Below, in pieces: positions 33,601 through 42,102 of a DNA stretch of 64,000 nt (its first letter is position 1; each line of letters begins with the position of its first letter). The stretch is from Chelatococcus asaccharovorans (lineage in GTDB: Bacteria; Pseudomonadota; Alphaproteobacteria; Rhizobiales; Beijerinckiaceae). The notes under the pieces are model-generated. The model was not told where the DNA came from, ran no database searches, and saw only the letters and a list, made by a program, of their open reading frames with translations. The DNA lies in assembly GCF_003201475.1 (NCBI RefSeq), contig NZ_QJJK01000016.1:1-64000 (forward strand), read 5' to 3'. A program made the translations under genes and the position numbers.

Positions 33601-34950
33601 ATGACGCCGAATGATCCTCTATTGACCGATCTTTATCAGTTCAACATGCTCCAGGCCTATCTGGACGGCGGGAAGATCGACACGGCGGTTTTTGAATTCT
33701 TCGTGCGCAGGCTGCCGGCCCGCCGCGGATTTCTGGTTGCCGCCGGCCTCGAACAGGCGCTCGACTATCTGGAGACGCTGCAGTTCTCCGATGATCATAT
33801 CGCCTGGCTGCGTGACAGCGGCCGCTTCTCCGCGGCCTTTCTCGACCAGCTCGCCCGGTTCAGGTTCACCGGCGATGTGGATGCCATGCCCGAGGGCAGC
33901 ATCTTCTTTGGCAACGAGCCGATCCTGCGGGTCGTAGCCCCTTTGCCCGAGGCTCAGTTCGTCGAGACGCGCCTCGTCAATATCCTCCATTTCCAGTCGC
34001 TCATAGCGTCCAAGGCGGCGCGCATGGTGCTCGCCGCGCCAGGCAAGCAACTCGTGGATTTCGGCCTACGCCGCGCGCATAGCGCCGAGGCCGGCCTCTT
34101 CGCGGCCCGTGCGAGCTATATCGCCGGTTTCGCAGGGACGGCGACGCTGCTCGCAAACCGGGCGTTCGGCATTCCGGTCTTCGGGACAATGGCCCATTCC
34201 TTCATTCAGGCCCATGACGATGAGGCGGCGGCGTTCGAGGCCTTCGCCCGCTCGCGGCCCGATGATCTCGTGCTCCTCCTCGACACCTACGATACGGAAG
34301 CGGCCGCGCGGAAGGTGGTTGAGCTCGCACCGCGCCTCAAGGCGGACGGGATCGCGGTGCGCGGCGTGCGGCTCGACAGTGGCGACATCATGGCCCTGTC
34401 GAAGTCCGTGCGGGGGATCCTCGACGCGGGCGGGCTTGCCGACGTCGTGATCTTCGTGAGCGGTGGTCTCGATGAAGACCAGCTGGCCCGTTTCAGGTCG
34501 GCGGACGCGCCGATCGACGGCTTCGGCGTCGGCACGAGCCTGACGACATCCTCCGATGTGCCGGCGCTCGACTGCGTCTATAAGCTCCAGGAATATGCCG
34601 GGGTGCCCCGCCGCAAACGCTCTGTCGGCAAGGCCACCTGGCCCGGGCGCAAGCAGGTCTGGCGCAGCCTCGGGCGCGATGGACGCATCACCGGCGATAT
34701 GCTCTCCACGGAAGACGACGACTGGCCGGGCGAGCGGCTGCTCGAACCCGTGATGCGCAACGGCCGGCGCCTCCAGCAACCGCCCCTTGCCGCGATGCGC
34801 GCGCGCGTATCACACGGACTCGATCAGTTGCCGGACGGAGCGCGCCGGCTCGAAGAGCCTTCGCCCTGTCCCGTCGCCATCGCGCCAAGGCTTCTTGCCC
34901 TCACGGAGGCAGTCGATCGTCGCCTCGCGGCGCAGGACGAAGACGTCTAG
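33601..34950 (+). CDS. pncB: Nicotinate phosphoribosyltransferase
   Basis: A 449-residue nicotinate phosphoribosyltransferase, making nicotinate mononucleotide from nicotinic acid and PRPP. It begins LLTDLYQFNMLQAY, and contains FFVRRLPARRGFLVAAG, the DFGLRRAHSAEAGLFAARASYIAGF-type block with the catalytic region, GTMAHSFIQAH and RLDSGDIMALSK, GFGVGTSL. These are hallmarks of the bacterial PncB/NAPRT family. The ATG at 33601 follows GGAG by eight bases. With pncA and prs nearby it supports a Preiss-Handler NAD salvage module. Confidence 0.93.
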   Translation: MTPNDPLLTDLYQFNMLQAYLDGGKIDTAVFEFFVRRLPARRGFLVAAGLEQALDYLETLQFSDDHIAWLRDSGRFSAAFLDQLARFRFTGDVDAMPEGSIFFGNEPILRVVAPLPEAQFVETRLVNILHFQSLIASKAARMVLAAPGKQLVDFGLRRAHSAEAGLFAARASYIAGFAGTATLLANRAFGIPVFGTMAHSFIQAHDDEAAAFEAFARSRPDDLVLLLDTYDTEAAARKVVELAPRLKADGIAVRGVRLDSGDIMALSKSVRGILDAGGLADVVIFVSGGLDEDQLARFRSADAPIDGFGVGTSLTTSSDVPALDCVYKLQEYAGVPRRKRSVGKATWPGRKQVWRSLGRDGRITGDMLSTEDDDWPGERLLEPVMRNGRRLQQPPLAAMRARVSHGLDQLPDGARRLEEPSPCPVAIAPRLLALTEAVDRRLAAQDEDV

Positions 34951-35009
34951 AGCAAATCCGCGCCAATCCGTGTTCGGGCGCAGCGGCTCCGTCACAGGGG
35001 CGAAGCTCG

Positions 35010-36029
35010 CTATTGCGGCGCTGTGCTGTTCAACGCCTCTGTTGCCTTCACGATAAGGTCGTATTTTGTCGCGGTCACCCTGAGGTCGCGAAACCAGCTG
35101 ACGAGATCGCCCCAGGGATCGTTGATCTGGGCGAGCCCGGAAATGAAGGCAACGATCGTTCCGAATTCGGTCTCGCCCTTGAGCACATAGTAGCCGCCGA
35201 GCCCCAGCGTTGCGGCGATACCGAGATGATGCATAAAGTTCATGAGGAAATTCATCGAGAACTTCAGGGTGAAGATCCCCATATTAAGGGAAAATGCATC
35301 CACGAGGCGTTCGCCTTGGATGCTTCCTTCAGCGGCTCCGCCGTCGGGCTCGGCTATGATGCCAATGCTGACGCGCCGCAAGATGACGATCCGCTGCCCC
35401 ACGCGCCGGTTGATCGCCCCCTGCATGATGGGCACGAAGACGAACTGCGGCGAGAAAACGGCGAAGGCCACGAGAGCCATCCAGGGTTGCAGATAGGCCA
35501 TATAGGCGAAGACGCTGACCAGGATCCCGCCTCCGAGCAGCGGCTCCGAGACGCTCACACCGACGAAGCTGCCGATTGGCTCGGCCTCGTCGAGGATCAG
35601 CGAGATCTCGACCCCCTCGGTCTCCGGGACGCGACATTCGGGCGGTATGCTGCAGAAGCGGTTCAGGAGCGCGACGCGAAGCCAGAGCACGACGCTTTCG
35701 CTGACGTAGCCGCGATAGACGTTCATGCCGAGTTTCAGGAGACCCGAACCAAGGGCAACCCCGACATAGGCGACCGCGAGGCCGATGATCTGACCGATCG
35801 TGCCGCCGGCGAACGCGTCGTTGACGATGCGCCGCTGCAGTTCGAGAGGTACGATGCCGGCTGCGAACACTGCGGTGGAGAGGAGCGCCAGCCAGAGCTG
35901 GTGGAACGCGCTCACCCGCCAAATGAAGGGGAGGAGGGCCGACGGGATTACAGTGGATTGTTCTTCGCGCGACGCGTCATGCCGGGCCGACACTGCAGGC
36001 CGGAAACGGGATGGAAAGATGACCTGCAC
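35010..36029 (-). CDS. Stand-alone ABC transporter transmembrane-domain protein
   Basis: A 339-residue protein matching the six-helix membrane domain of type-IV ABC exporters (segments at about 35-60, 75-100, 155-205 and 255-300), with the exporter pattern GLGGYYVLKGETEFGTIVAFISGL near the end. The nucleotide-binding domain that normally follows is missing: the frame stops after LIVKATEALNSTAPQ, and the next 60 bp hold no ATPase sequence. Either it works with a separate ATPase, or it is a truncated exporter. The N-terminal 25 residues are uncertain; the real start may lie further in. Confidence 0.7.
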   Translation of the reverse strand: MQVIFPSRFRPAVSARHDASREEQSTVIPSALLPFIWRVSAFHQLWLALLSTAVFAAGIVPLELQRRIVNDAFAGGTIGQIIGLAVAYVGVALGSGLLKLGMNVYRGYVSESVVLWLRVALLNRFCSIPPECRVPETEGVEISLILDEAEPIGSFVGVSVSEPLLGGGILVSVFAYMAYLQPWMALVAFAVFSPQFVFVPIMQGAINRRVGQRIVILRRVSIGIIAEPDGGAAEGSIQGERLVDAFSLNMGIFTLKFSMNFLMNFMHHLGIAATLGLGGYYVLKGETEFGTIVAFISGLAQINDPWGDLVSWFRDLRVTATKYDLIVKATEALNSTAPQ

Positions 36030-36394
36030 GGCGCGACCTCGTTCTGCTTCGGGTTGCGGCGGCCGGATCGGGACGGTCCCAGGTCCGCCAGCGATGAATC
36101 GTCAGGCCGTGTTCCAGGTCATATCATTTGCCGGCGCGACAGACGATCGCGGGCCATCCCGTTTGCCGGCACGCTGATCCCCGGCGCTAAGCAAAGGCTG
36201 AGCTTCCAGCGCATGGGCGCCAGGTTTTGCTGGTCCGGAGGGGAGGAGACAAAGCAGTCCTGCTCGCTTGCGTTCTGTCGCGTCATGCCGGGCGCGCTAT
36301 GGAATAGAGCGCCTCGACACCCGTCGCATCCGCATGGCGGCAGCGTGACAAAGCCTTCCCCGGAAGGCTTCGCACCGTCGCGGAACGCTGTCCG
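36030..36394. other. Intergenic stretch without a recognised gene
   Basis: Between the ABC membrane-domain gene and the host-attachment-type gene. Long open frames here are antisense shadows. The only structure noted is the hairpin at 36351-36370. Confidence 0.6.
36351..36370 (-). terminator. Putative terminator hairpin
   Basis: AAGCCTTCC and GGAAGGCTT are perfectly complementary around two bases, 25 bp after the stop of the host-attachment-type gene. There is no strong T run, so it may only be a stabilising 3' hairpin. Confidence 0.5.
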
Positions 36395-36838
36395 TCACGC
36401 TGCGGTCAGCAGCCGCGTGATCTCATGGACGGGATGCTTCGTCAGGTCCTTGTCGACTTCGGCGATGATCGAGGCACGAAATGTGCGGGCGATGTGCTCC
36501 CTGAGCACCGCCAGCGTGCGCGGTGGAGCCACCAGCACAAGGCCACCGTTTTCCGAACGGTCCAGCGTCTCGATGGCCCGCGCCGTTATCGCCGCGAATT
36601 CGGCCTCGGCGCGCGCGTGCCAATCCGTCTGGTCGACGGCGCTCGTCGGCCCGACGACGTTCTGGCTGCGGCCGGGCTTGTCAGTGCCCTGTTGCGCGGC
36701 TGTTGGATTTTCCGGCGCTTCGCTCGTCCGTTCGACCTTCAGGTTGGGAACGGCCTCGTTGCCCTCGTTACGCAGGAACAAAGCCTTGCGTCCGTCACAG
36801 ACAACAACCCAGGCGTCATGGGGAATACGCAGTTTCAT
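36395..36838 (-). CDS. Host attachment protein family (AtsE-like)
   Basis: A 147-residue protein of the host-attachment family (PF10116): IPHDAWVVVCDGRKALFLRNEG at the N terminus, the QTDWHARAEAEFAAITARAIE helix and the C-terminal LVLVAPPRTLAVLREHIA, plus IAEVDKDLTKHPVHEITRLL. Despite the name, members are small soluble proteins with an eRF1/Pelota-like fold of uncertain function. A FixK-type box lies 65 bp upstream. It is divergent from the small membrane protein and MgtA-like genes. Confidence 0.9.
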   Translation of the reverse strand: MKLRIPHDAWVVVCDGRKALFLRNEGNEAVPNLKVERTSEAPENPTAAQQGTDKPGRSQNVVGPTSAVDQTDWHARAEAEFAAITARAIETLDRSENGGLVLVAPPRTLAVLREHIARTFRASIIAEVDKDLTKHPVHEITRLLTAA

Positions 36839-36902
36839 CCGATGCCCTCCAAGTCAAATCGGGAGCTCGACGATCAGACTAGTCGAACCGAGGCCGCCGA
36901 CA

Positions 36903-36916
36903 TTGATCGAGCGCAA
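36903..36916 (-). promoter_or_regulatory. Putative FixK box (host-attachment-type gene)
   Basis: TTGATCGAGCGCAA, matching TTG(A/C)-N6-(T/G)CAA, 65 bp before the minus-strand start at 36838. Confidence 0.45.
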
Positions 36917-36953
36917 TCGCCGCGCATGGGCATCGCGCCCTTGTAGGCCCAGG

Positions 36954-36967
36954 TTGATCTGCCGCAA
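36954..36967 (+). promoter_or_regulatory. Putative FixK box (small membrane protein-MgtA)
   Basis: TTGATCTGCCGCAA, matching the same wider pattern, 86 bp before the start of the 55-residue gene at 37053. Each of the two divergent genes therefore has its own box, as at 13985/14041. Confidence 0.45.
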
Positions 36968-37052
36968 GGCGACCTGGCGTTGATCCCGTATTGTCAAGTC
37001 CTGCGGAAACGGTTGAGGCCCTCTGCATGTTCCGTCTTCTGGGAGGACGACC

Positions 37053-37220
37053 ATGGCGATTGCGATCATCACGGCAGTGCTGCTCATCCCCGGTTTGCTC
37101 GTGCTGGCGACTTTCTGGGCTATTGCCCGTTCCGGGGAAGTCCCGGCGGCCGTCACCGCCTATTCCAGTGTATCCGGCCATCGCCGCGGCCCGGTCGAAG
37201 TTAGACTGCCGCAACTCTGA
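37053..37220 (+). CDS. Small single-span membrane protein upstream of MgtA
   Basis: A 55-residue protein starting MAIAIITAVLLIPG. Residues 3-25 form a hydrophobic membrane helix; the rest is a short basic/polar tail ending EVRLPQL. The ATG follows GGGAGG by six bases, a strong ribosome binding site, while the P-type ATPase gene that starts three bases after its stop has none, so the two are probably translationally coupled. The layout recalls small membrane proteins that control MgtA in enterobacteria, though there is no sequence relation that I can claim. Confidence 0.7.
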   Translation: MAIAIITAVLLIPGLLVLATFWAIARSGEVPAAVTAYSSVSGHRRGPVEVRLPQL

Positions 37221-37222
37221 CA

Positions 37223-39853
37223 ATGTCGTCGCTTGGGTCCGCTCTGGTGAAAGCTGACGTCCGTCCGCTCGCGCATGATGCACCTCGCGACGATAGGATG
37301 CGTGACGCCGGTGCCCCCTTCTGGACAGAGCGCGAGGAGGACCTCTTCGCCGCCCTCGGCAGCGCCCCCAACGGCCTCACAAGCGGCGAAGCAAGAGAGC
37401 GGCTCGTCCGCTACGGTGCGAATGCGACTGCGGTGAGCTTGCAACGCAGTCTTCTGGCCAAGCTTGGGAAACGGCTTGCAGAGCCGCTCATCGCGATCCT
37501 CTTGATCGCCGCCGGTGTCTCTGGCGCGACGGGGGACTGGCAGAGCTTCGCCATCATCACGATCATCGTGCTCGCCTCCATTGTCCTCGACCTCCTTCAG
37601 GAACGGAAGGCGGAGGCGGCAGTGGAGGCCCTGAAGCATTCCGTCGCCGTCATGGCGTCTGTCCGGCGCGACGGCAGCCTCGTCGATCTGCCGGTTCACG
37701 ATATCGTGCCAGGCGACGTGGTGGCGCTTCGCGGGGGCGACCTTGTTCCCGCCGATGGTATCGTGCTGATAAGTCATGGCGCGCTCTGCGACGAGTCGCT
37801 CCTCACCGGCGAGCCGTATCCCGTCGAGAAGCGGCCGGGTCCCTGCACGGCGAACGAACCGACGGACGCCTTCAGCGCCGTCTTCGCCGGCACGAGCCTT
37901 GTAGGCGGCGAGGCCACCATGATGGTCGTCGCGACCGGCGGCGGAACGCGGTTCGGCGGCATCGCCGCCTCCTTGCAAAGCCGGGTCGCACCCACCGCCT
38001 TTGAACGCGGCCTCCACGCGCTCGGCGCGCTGATCATGCGGCTCACCGGCTTTCTCGTGCTGTTCGTGCTGCTCACGCAGCTTGTCCGGCACGGGCTCAC
38101 GCTTGAGAGTTTTCTGTTCGCGGTTGCGCTCGCGGTGGGGCTGACACCCGAGCTCCTGCCGATGATCACGACCGTGACGCTGTCGCGCGGTGCCGTGCGC
38201 ATGGCCGCGCGCAAAGTGGTGGTGAAGCGGCTTTCCGCCATCCACGATCTCGGCGCCATGGATATCCTGTGCACGGACAAGACAGGCACGCTGACCGAGG
38301 CGAAGATCGTCCATGTCGGCAGCTTCGATAGCGCCGGGGCCCCGGCGTCGCACGTCGCGGAGCTGGTGCGCCTCAACAGCCGCTTTGCAAGCGGGCTCCG
38401 CAGCACACTCGACGATGCTATTCTGGCGGCTGCGCCCGCTGCAGCTGACGGGTGGGTGCATGTCGATGATCTGCCGTTCGATTTCGAGCGTCGGCGCTCC
38501 TCGGTCCTCGTCGCGCGATCCGGCGAACGCCTGATGGTCACCAAGGGGGCGCCCGAGGGGGTGCTCGCCCTGTGCACGCAGGTCGAGGCAAGTGACGGCA
38601 CGACGGCGCCGCTCGATGCCGCCCGCCGCGCTGCGATCGTCGCGCTCATCGATGCACGGGGCCGCGAGGGCATGCGTCTCCTGGGGGTCGCCTGGCGCAG
38701 GATACCGGCGGAGCGCGGCACCATTGCGATCGATGACGAGGCCGATCTCGTCTTCGCCGGCTGTGCGGCTTTTCTCGATCCCCCCAAGGCTTCGGCGACG
38801 GAGGCGGTCGCACGCCTGCACAAAGCCGGCGTTCGCGTGAAAATCATCTCCGGCGACGCCGAACCGGTCGTGCGTCACCTTGTCGAGACGCTTGCCCTGC
38901 CGGCACGCCGCCTCATGACCGGTGCCGATATCGCCAACTTGAGCGATGCGACGCTCGCCGCACGCGCCGTCGATACGGATCTTTTCGTGCGTGTATCCCC
39001 GGACCAGAAGAGCAGGATTGTGCGGGCCCTGCGCCGTCGTGGGCACACCGTTGGCTTCATCGGTGACGGCATCAACGACGCGCCCGCGATCCACGTGGCC
39101 GACGTTGGCCTGTCGGTCGACGGCGGGACGGATGTGGCCCGCGAAGCGGCCGACATCATCCTCCTCGCGCCTGACCTCGGCGTGCTGGCCGATGGTGTTG
39201 CGGAAGGACGGCGCACCTACGCGAACATCATGAAATATGTGCGGATGGGGACGAGCTCGAATTTCGGCAACATGCTGTCGATGGCCCTTGCCTCGCTGGT
39301 CCTGCCGTTCCTGCCGCTCGCCCCGCTCCAGGTCCTCCTCAACAACCTGCTCTACGACCTCTCCGAGATAGGCATTCCCTTCGATTCGGCCGATGCTCAA
39401 GAACTCGCAAAGCCGCGGAGTTGGGATATGGGGGCCGTGCTGCGCTTCACGCTTGTGATGGGTCCCCTGTCCTCCCTCTTCGATCTCGCGACCTTTGCCC
39501 TGCTCCGTCTCGGCTTCGGCGCCGAGGTCGCCGCCTTCCAGACAGCGTGGTTCGTCGAATCGATCGTGACACAAATTCTCGTCATCTTTGTCATCCGCAC
39601 GACCCAGCCGGCCTGGAAGAGCCGGCCGCACCCCGTTCTCGTCGCCAGTTCGCTGACAGCGTTGGCCGCTGCGCTCCTGCTGGCACTGACGCCGCTCGGC
39701 GCCATTGTGGGCTTCGTTGCTCTACCCCCGGCCATCCTGGTTGCGATCGCCTGCGTCAGCCTCCTCTATCTCGCAGCGGCGGAAATGCTGAAGCCTTTGG
39801 CCATGCGGGCCGCGCCCCATCGACAGGGTCGCCGGAGGAGCTGGCCGGCATGA
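37223..39853 (+). CDS. mgtA: MgtA-type (P3B) magnesium-transporting P-type ATPase
   Basis: An 876-residue P-type ATPase with about ten membrane segments. The phosphorylation site is in DILCTDKTGTLTEAK. The TM4 block AVGLTPELLPMITTVTLSRG and the C-terminal LLYDLSEIGIPFDSAD are characteristic of the MgtA/MgtB class; the actuator TGEPYP and hinge GDGINDAPAI are intact. It is expected to import Mg2+ across the inner membrane. The ATG at 37223 lies three bases after the small membrane protein gene; a later in-frame ATG at 37298 is an alternative. It overlaps the next P-type ATPase by ATGA. Confidence 0.9.
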   Translation: MSSLGSALVKADVRPLAHDAPRDDRMRDAGAPFWTEREEDLFAALGSAPNGLTSGEARERLVRYGANATAVSLQRSLLAKLGKRLAEPLIAILLIAAGVSGATGDWQSFAIITIIVLASIVLDLLQERKAEAAVEALKHSVAVMASVRRDGSLVDLPVHDIVPGDVVALRGGDLVPADGIVLISHGALCDESLLTGEPYPVEKRPGPCTANEPTDAFSAVFAGTSLVGGEATMMVVATGGGTRFGGIAASLQSRVAPTAFERGLHALGALIMRLTGFLVLFVLLTQLVRHGLTLESFLFAVALAVGLTPELLPMITTVTLSRGAVRMAARKVVVKRLSAIHDLGAMDILCTDKTGTLTEAKIVHVGSFDSAGAPASHVAELVRLNSRFASGLRSTLDDAILAAAPAAADGWVHVDDLPFDFERRRSSVLVARSGERLMVTKGAPEGVLALCTQVEASDGTTAPLDAARRAAIVALIDARGREGMRLLGVAWRRIPAERGTIAIDDEADLVFAGCAAFLDPPKASATEAVARLHKAGVRVKIISGDAEPVVRHLVETLALPARRLMTGADIANLSDATLAARAVDTDLFVRVSPDQKSRIVRALRRRGHTVGFIGDGINDAPAIHVADVGLSVDGGTDVAREAADIILLAPDLGVLADGVAEGRRTYANIMKYVRMGTSSNFGNMLSMALASLVLPFLPLAPLQVLLNNLLYDLSEIGIPFDSADAQELAKPRSWDMGAVLRFTLVMGPLSSLFDLATFALLRLGFGAEVAAFQTAWFVESIVTQILVIFVIRTTQPAWKSRPHPVLVASSLTALAAALLLALTPLGAIVGFVALPPAILVAIACVSLLYLAAAEMLKPLAMRAAPHRQGRRRSWPA

Positions 39854-41742
39854 CCGTGGTGCCAGCCGCGGAACGACCGGCCCGGGCATGGATTGCATCT
39901 CCCGCTCGGCTGCGCGCGGCCCTGGCACCGATCGCGCTCATCGGCCTTGGTGCCGGCGCCGTGCTGATCTTTCGCGGGGAACCGGACCTCGCGTTCTGGG
40001 TCTTCACGCTCGCCACGCTTCCCGTGCTGGCCGCTCTTCTGGTCGAGATCGTCGTGTCGCTCGGCCGCGGGGAAGTCGGCCTCGACCTGATCGCCGGCCT
40101 CTCCATGTCGACCGCGCTCCTGTTCGGCGAGCCGTTGGCGGGCAATGTCGTCGCGCTGATGTATGCGGGCGGGCAGGCGCTCGAGCATTTCGCTGAAGGC
40201 CGCGCCCGCCGCGACATGACGGCCTTGCTCGGCCGGGTGGCACGAACGACGATGCGTTATGACGACGGCCGACTGGAAGAGGTGGCGATCGATGCGATCG
40301 AGCCGGGCGACAGGCTGCTCATCCGCCAGGGCGAAGTCGTGCCGGTTGACGGAACGGTGGCGGAGGGGGCTGCCGTTCTCGACCTGTCCGCGCTGACGGG
40401 TGAAGCGATCCCCGTCGAGCGGGGCCAAGGCGCGGAGGTGCTGAGCGGCGCGACCTCGGCGGGACCAGCCTTCGATCTCGACGTCGTCCGGCCGGCTGCC
40501 GACAGTACCTATGCGCGGATTGTGCGGCTGGTCGAAGCGGCGCAGCACAGCAAGGCCCCGATGGCGCGCCTCGCCGATCGCTACGCCATCGTCTTCCTCG
40601 TCTTTACGGTGGTTGTCGCTGGCGGCGCGTGGTTTCTCACGGGCGATCGCCTCAGGGCGCTCGCGGTGCTGGTGGTGGCGACGCCTTGTCCGCTCATCCT
40701 CGCCGTGCCGGTCGCTGTCATCTCCGGCATGTCGCGGATTGCGCGTCTCGGTGTCCTCATCAAGACCGGCGGTGCGCTGGAGGCGCTCGCGCGGGTCGCC
40801 GTCGCGGTCATCGACAAGACCGGCACGCTGACCCATGGGCGTGCAACACTCCTCACGGTGAAGGCGGCGCCTGGCTTTTCTGCCGACGAGCTGCTGCGGC
40901 TCGCCGCCTCCCTGGAACAGGCATCGGGCCATGTGGTGGCCGCGGCTCTGGTCGATGCGGCCCGATCCCGGGGGCTCGTCCTCTCGCCGCCGGCAAGCGT
41001 GCGCGAGACCGCGGGCTTCGGCCTCGAGGGCGAGGTTGACGGCCGGGCTGTGGTCGTGGGCGGCAGCTCGTTCGTGGGCGAGCGCAGCCTGCAGGGTGAC
41101 CCGCGTGCCTGGCGCTCGGGTTCACCGGAAGGGGCCGTCGTGGTGGCCGTCGCCGTCGATGGGGCGGTGGCCGGCATCCTCGTCTTGGCCGATGAGATCC
41201 GCGCGGACGCGCCCGGTGTCCTGCGCCGCCTGCGCGAAGCCGGCATCCGGCGCATCGTGCTCGCGTCCGGCGACCGCCTCGATGTCGCAACAGCTGTCGG
41301 CGCCAAGCTCGGCGTGGATCGGATCCTCGGTGAACTCACGCCCGACGCCAAAGTGGCTGCCGTCATCGCGGAACGGAGCCACGGCCCGGTCATGATGGTC
41401 GGCGACGGTGTCAACGACGCGCCGGCACTGGCGGCCGCGAGTGTCGGCGTCGCGCTCGGCGCGCGGGGTGCGGCGGCGTCCTCCGAGGCGGCGGACGTGG
41501 TGCTGCTGGTGGATGAGCTCGGCAAGCTGGCCGAGGCCATCGAGGCAGCGCGGCGGGCTTACAGGATCGCTCTGCAGAGCGTTGTCGTCGGGCTGGGTCT
41601 CTCGGTCCTCGCCATGGGCATCGCGGCCCTCGGCTATCTGCCGCCGCTCGCGGGCGCACTGACGCAGGAGGTGATCGACGTCGCCGTCATCCTGAATGCG
41701 CTCCGCGCGCTCACCGGCGGGCGCCGGGCGCGCCAGCCTTGA
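39850..41742 (+). CDS. P1B-type heavy-metal P-type ATPase without metal-binding domain
   Basis: A 630-residue metal-transporting P-type ATPase. It has no N-terminal HMA domain. The TM motif is TPCPLILAVP, a variant of the CPC/SPC motif, followed by SRIARLGVLIKTGGALEALA, the phosphorylation site VIDKTGTLTHG, the TGEAIPV actuator loop and the hinge MVGDGVNDAPAL. The transported metal cannot be told from these residues. Its ATG overlaps the stop of the MgtA-like gene, so the two pumps are co-translated. It probably belongs to the same low-oxygen transcript. Confidence 0.88.
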   Translation: MTVVPAAERPARAWIASPARLRAALAPIALIGLGAGAVLIFRGEPDLAFWVFTLATLPVLAALLVEIVVSLGRGEVGLDLIAGLSMSTALLFGEPLAGNVVALMYAGGQALEHFAEGRARRDMTALLGRVARTTMRYDDGRLEEVAIDAIEPGDRLLIRQGEVVPVDGTVAEGAAVLDLSALTGEAIPVERGQGAEVLSGATSAGPAFDLDVVRPAADSTYARIVRLVEAAQHSKAPMARLADRYAIVFLVFTVVVAGGAWFLTGDRLRALAVLVVATPCPLILAVPVAVISGMSRIARLGVLIKTGGALEALARVAVAVIDKTGTLTHGRATLLTVKAAPGFSADELLRLAASLEQASGHVVAAALVDAARSRGLVLSPPASVRETAGFGLEGEVDGRAVVVGGSSFVGERSLQGDPRAWRSGSPEGAVVVAVAVDGAVAGILVLADEIRADAPGVLRRLREAGIRRIVLASGDRLDVATAVGAKLGVDRILGELTPDAKVAAVIAERSHGPVMMVGDGVNDAPALAAASVGVALGARGAAASSEAADVVLLVDELGKLAEAIEAARRAYRIALQSVVVGLGLSVLAMGIAALGYLPPLAGALTQEVIDVAVILNALRALTGGRRARQP

Positions 41743-42003
41743 GACGTCGTTTCGCGTCTCGCCGCTTCCGATGTGACGAATGCTGCGCGCGACCGTATGG
41801 ATTGAATGCATAGTAAGAGAACAACTGGCAATGCATGGAGTATCGCTAATAATATGATATAAACTGCAATATTGGATAATGCTTTGAAGAATGAACGTAT
41901 TCATATTGTGAATGCGGCGTTATTGCATTGCGATGATTGTCTATGTCGTTTCGTCAAGGCCTTCATCCACGGAGCGCTGGCTCAAAATCCAAAATGCGCG
42001 CAA
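41743..42003. other. AT-rich intergenic stretch
   Basis: Between the metal ATPase and the FixK-type box of the ferric-reductase-like gene. Bases 41800-41940 are far richer in A and T than the surroundings and contain no open frame with a plausible start. Probably a long promoter region. Confidence 0.5.
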
Positions 42004-42017
42004 TTGACCCCGATCAA
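42004..42017 (+). promoter_or_regulatory. Putative FixK box (ferric-reductase-like gene)
   Basis: TTGACCCCGATCAA, identical to the box at 13985-13998, 86 bp before the start at 42103. Confidence 0.7.
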
Positions 42018-42102
42018 CGACAAAAAATAGAACGAATCTAAGCTGGCGATGGCTGCCATTCTCAGCATGCAGCCGGGTCTGACATGTCGTGAGAGGACGG
42101 GC

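Noticed and set aside
35013-36983. 656-residue plus-strand frame across the ABC membrane-domain and host-attachment genes
   Set aside because: Antisense to two recognisable minus-strand genes and without domain features.
37160-39631. 823-residue open frame antisense to the MgtA-like gene
   Set aside because: Same reason: no domain pattern, and the sense strand is an intact P-type ATPase.
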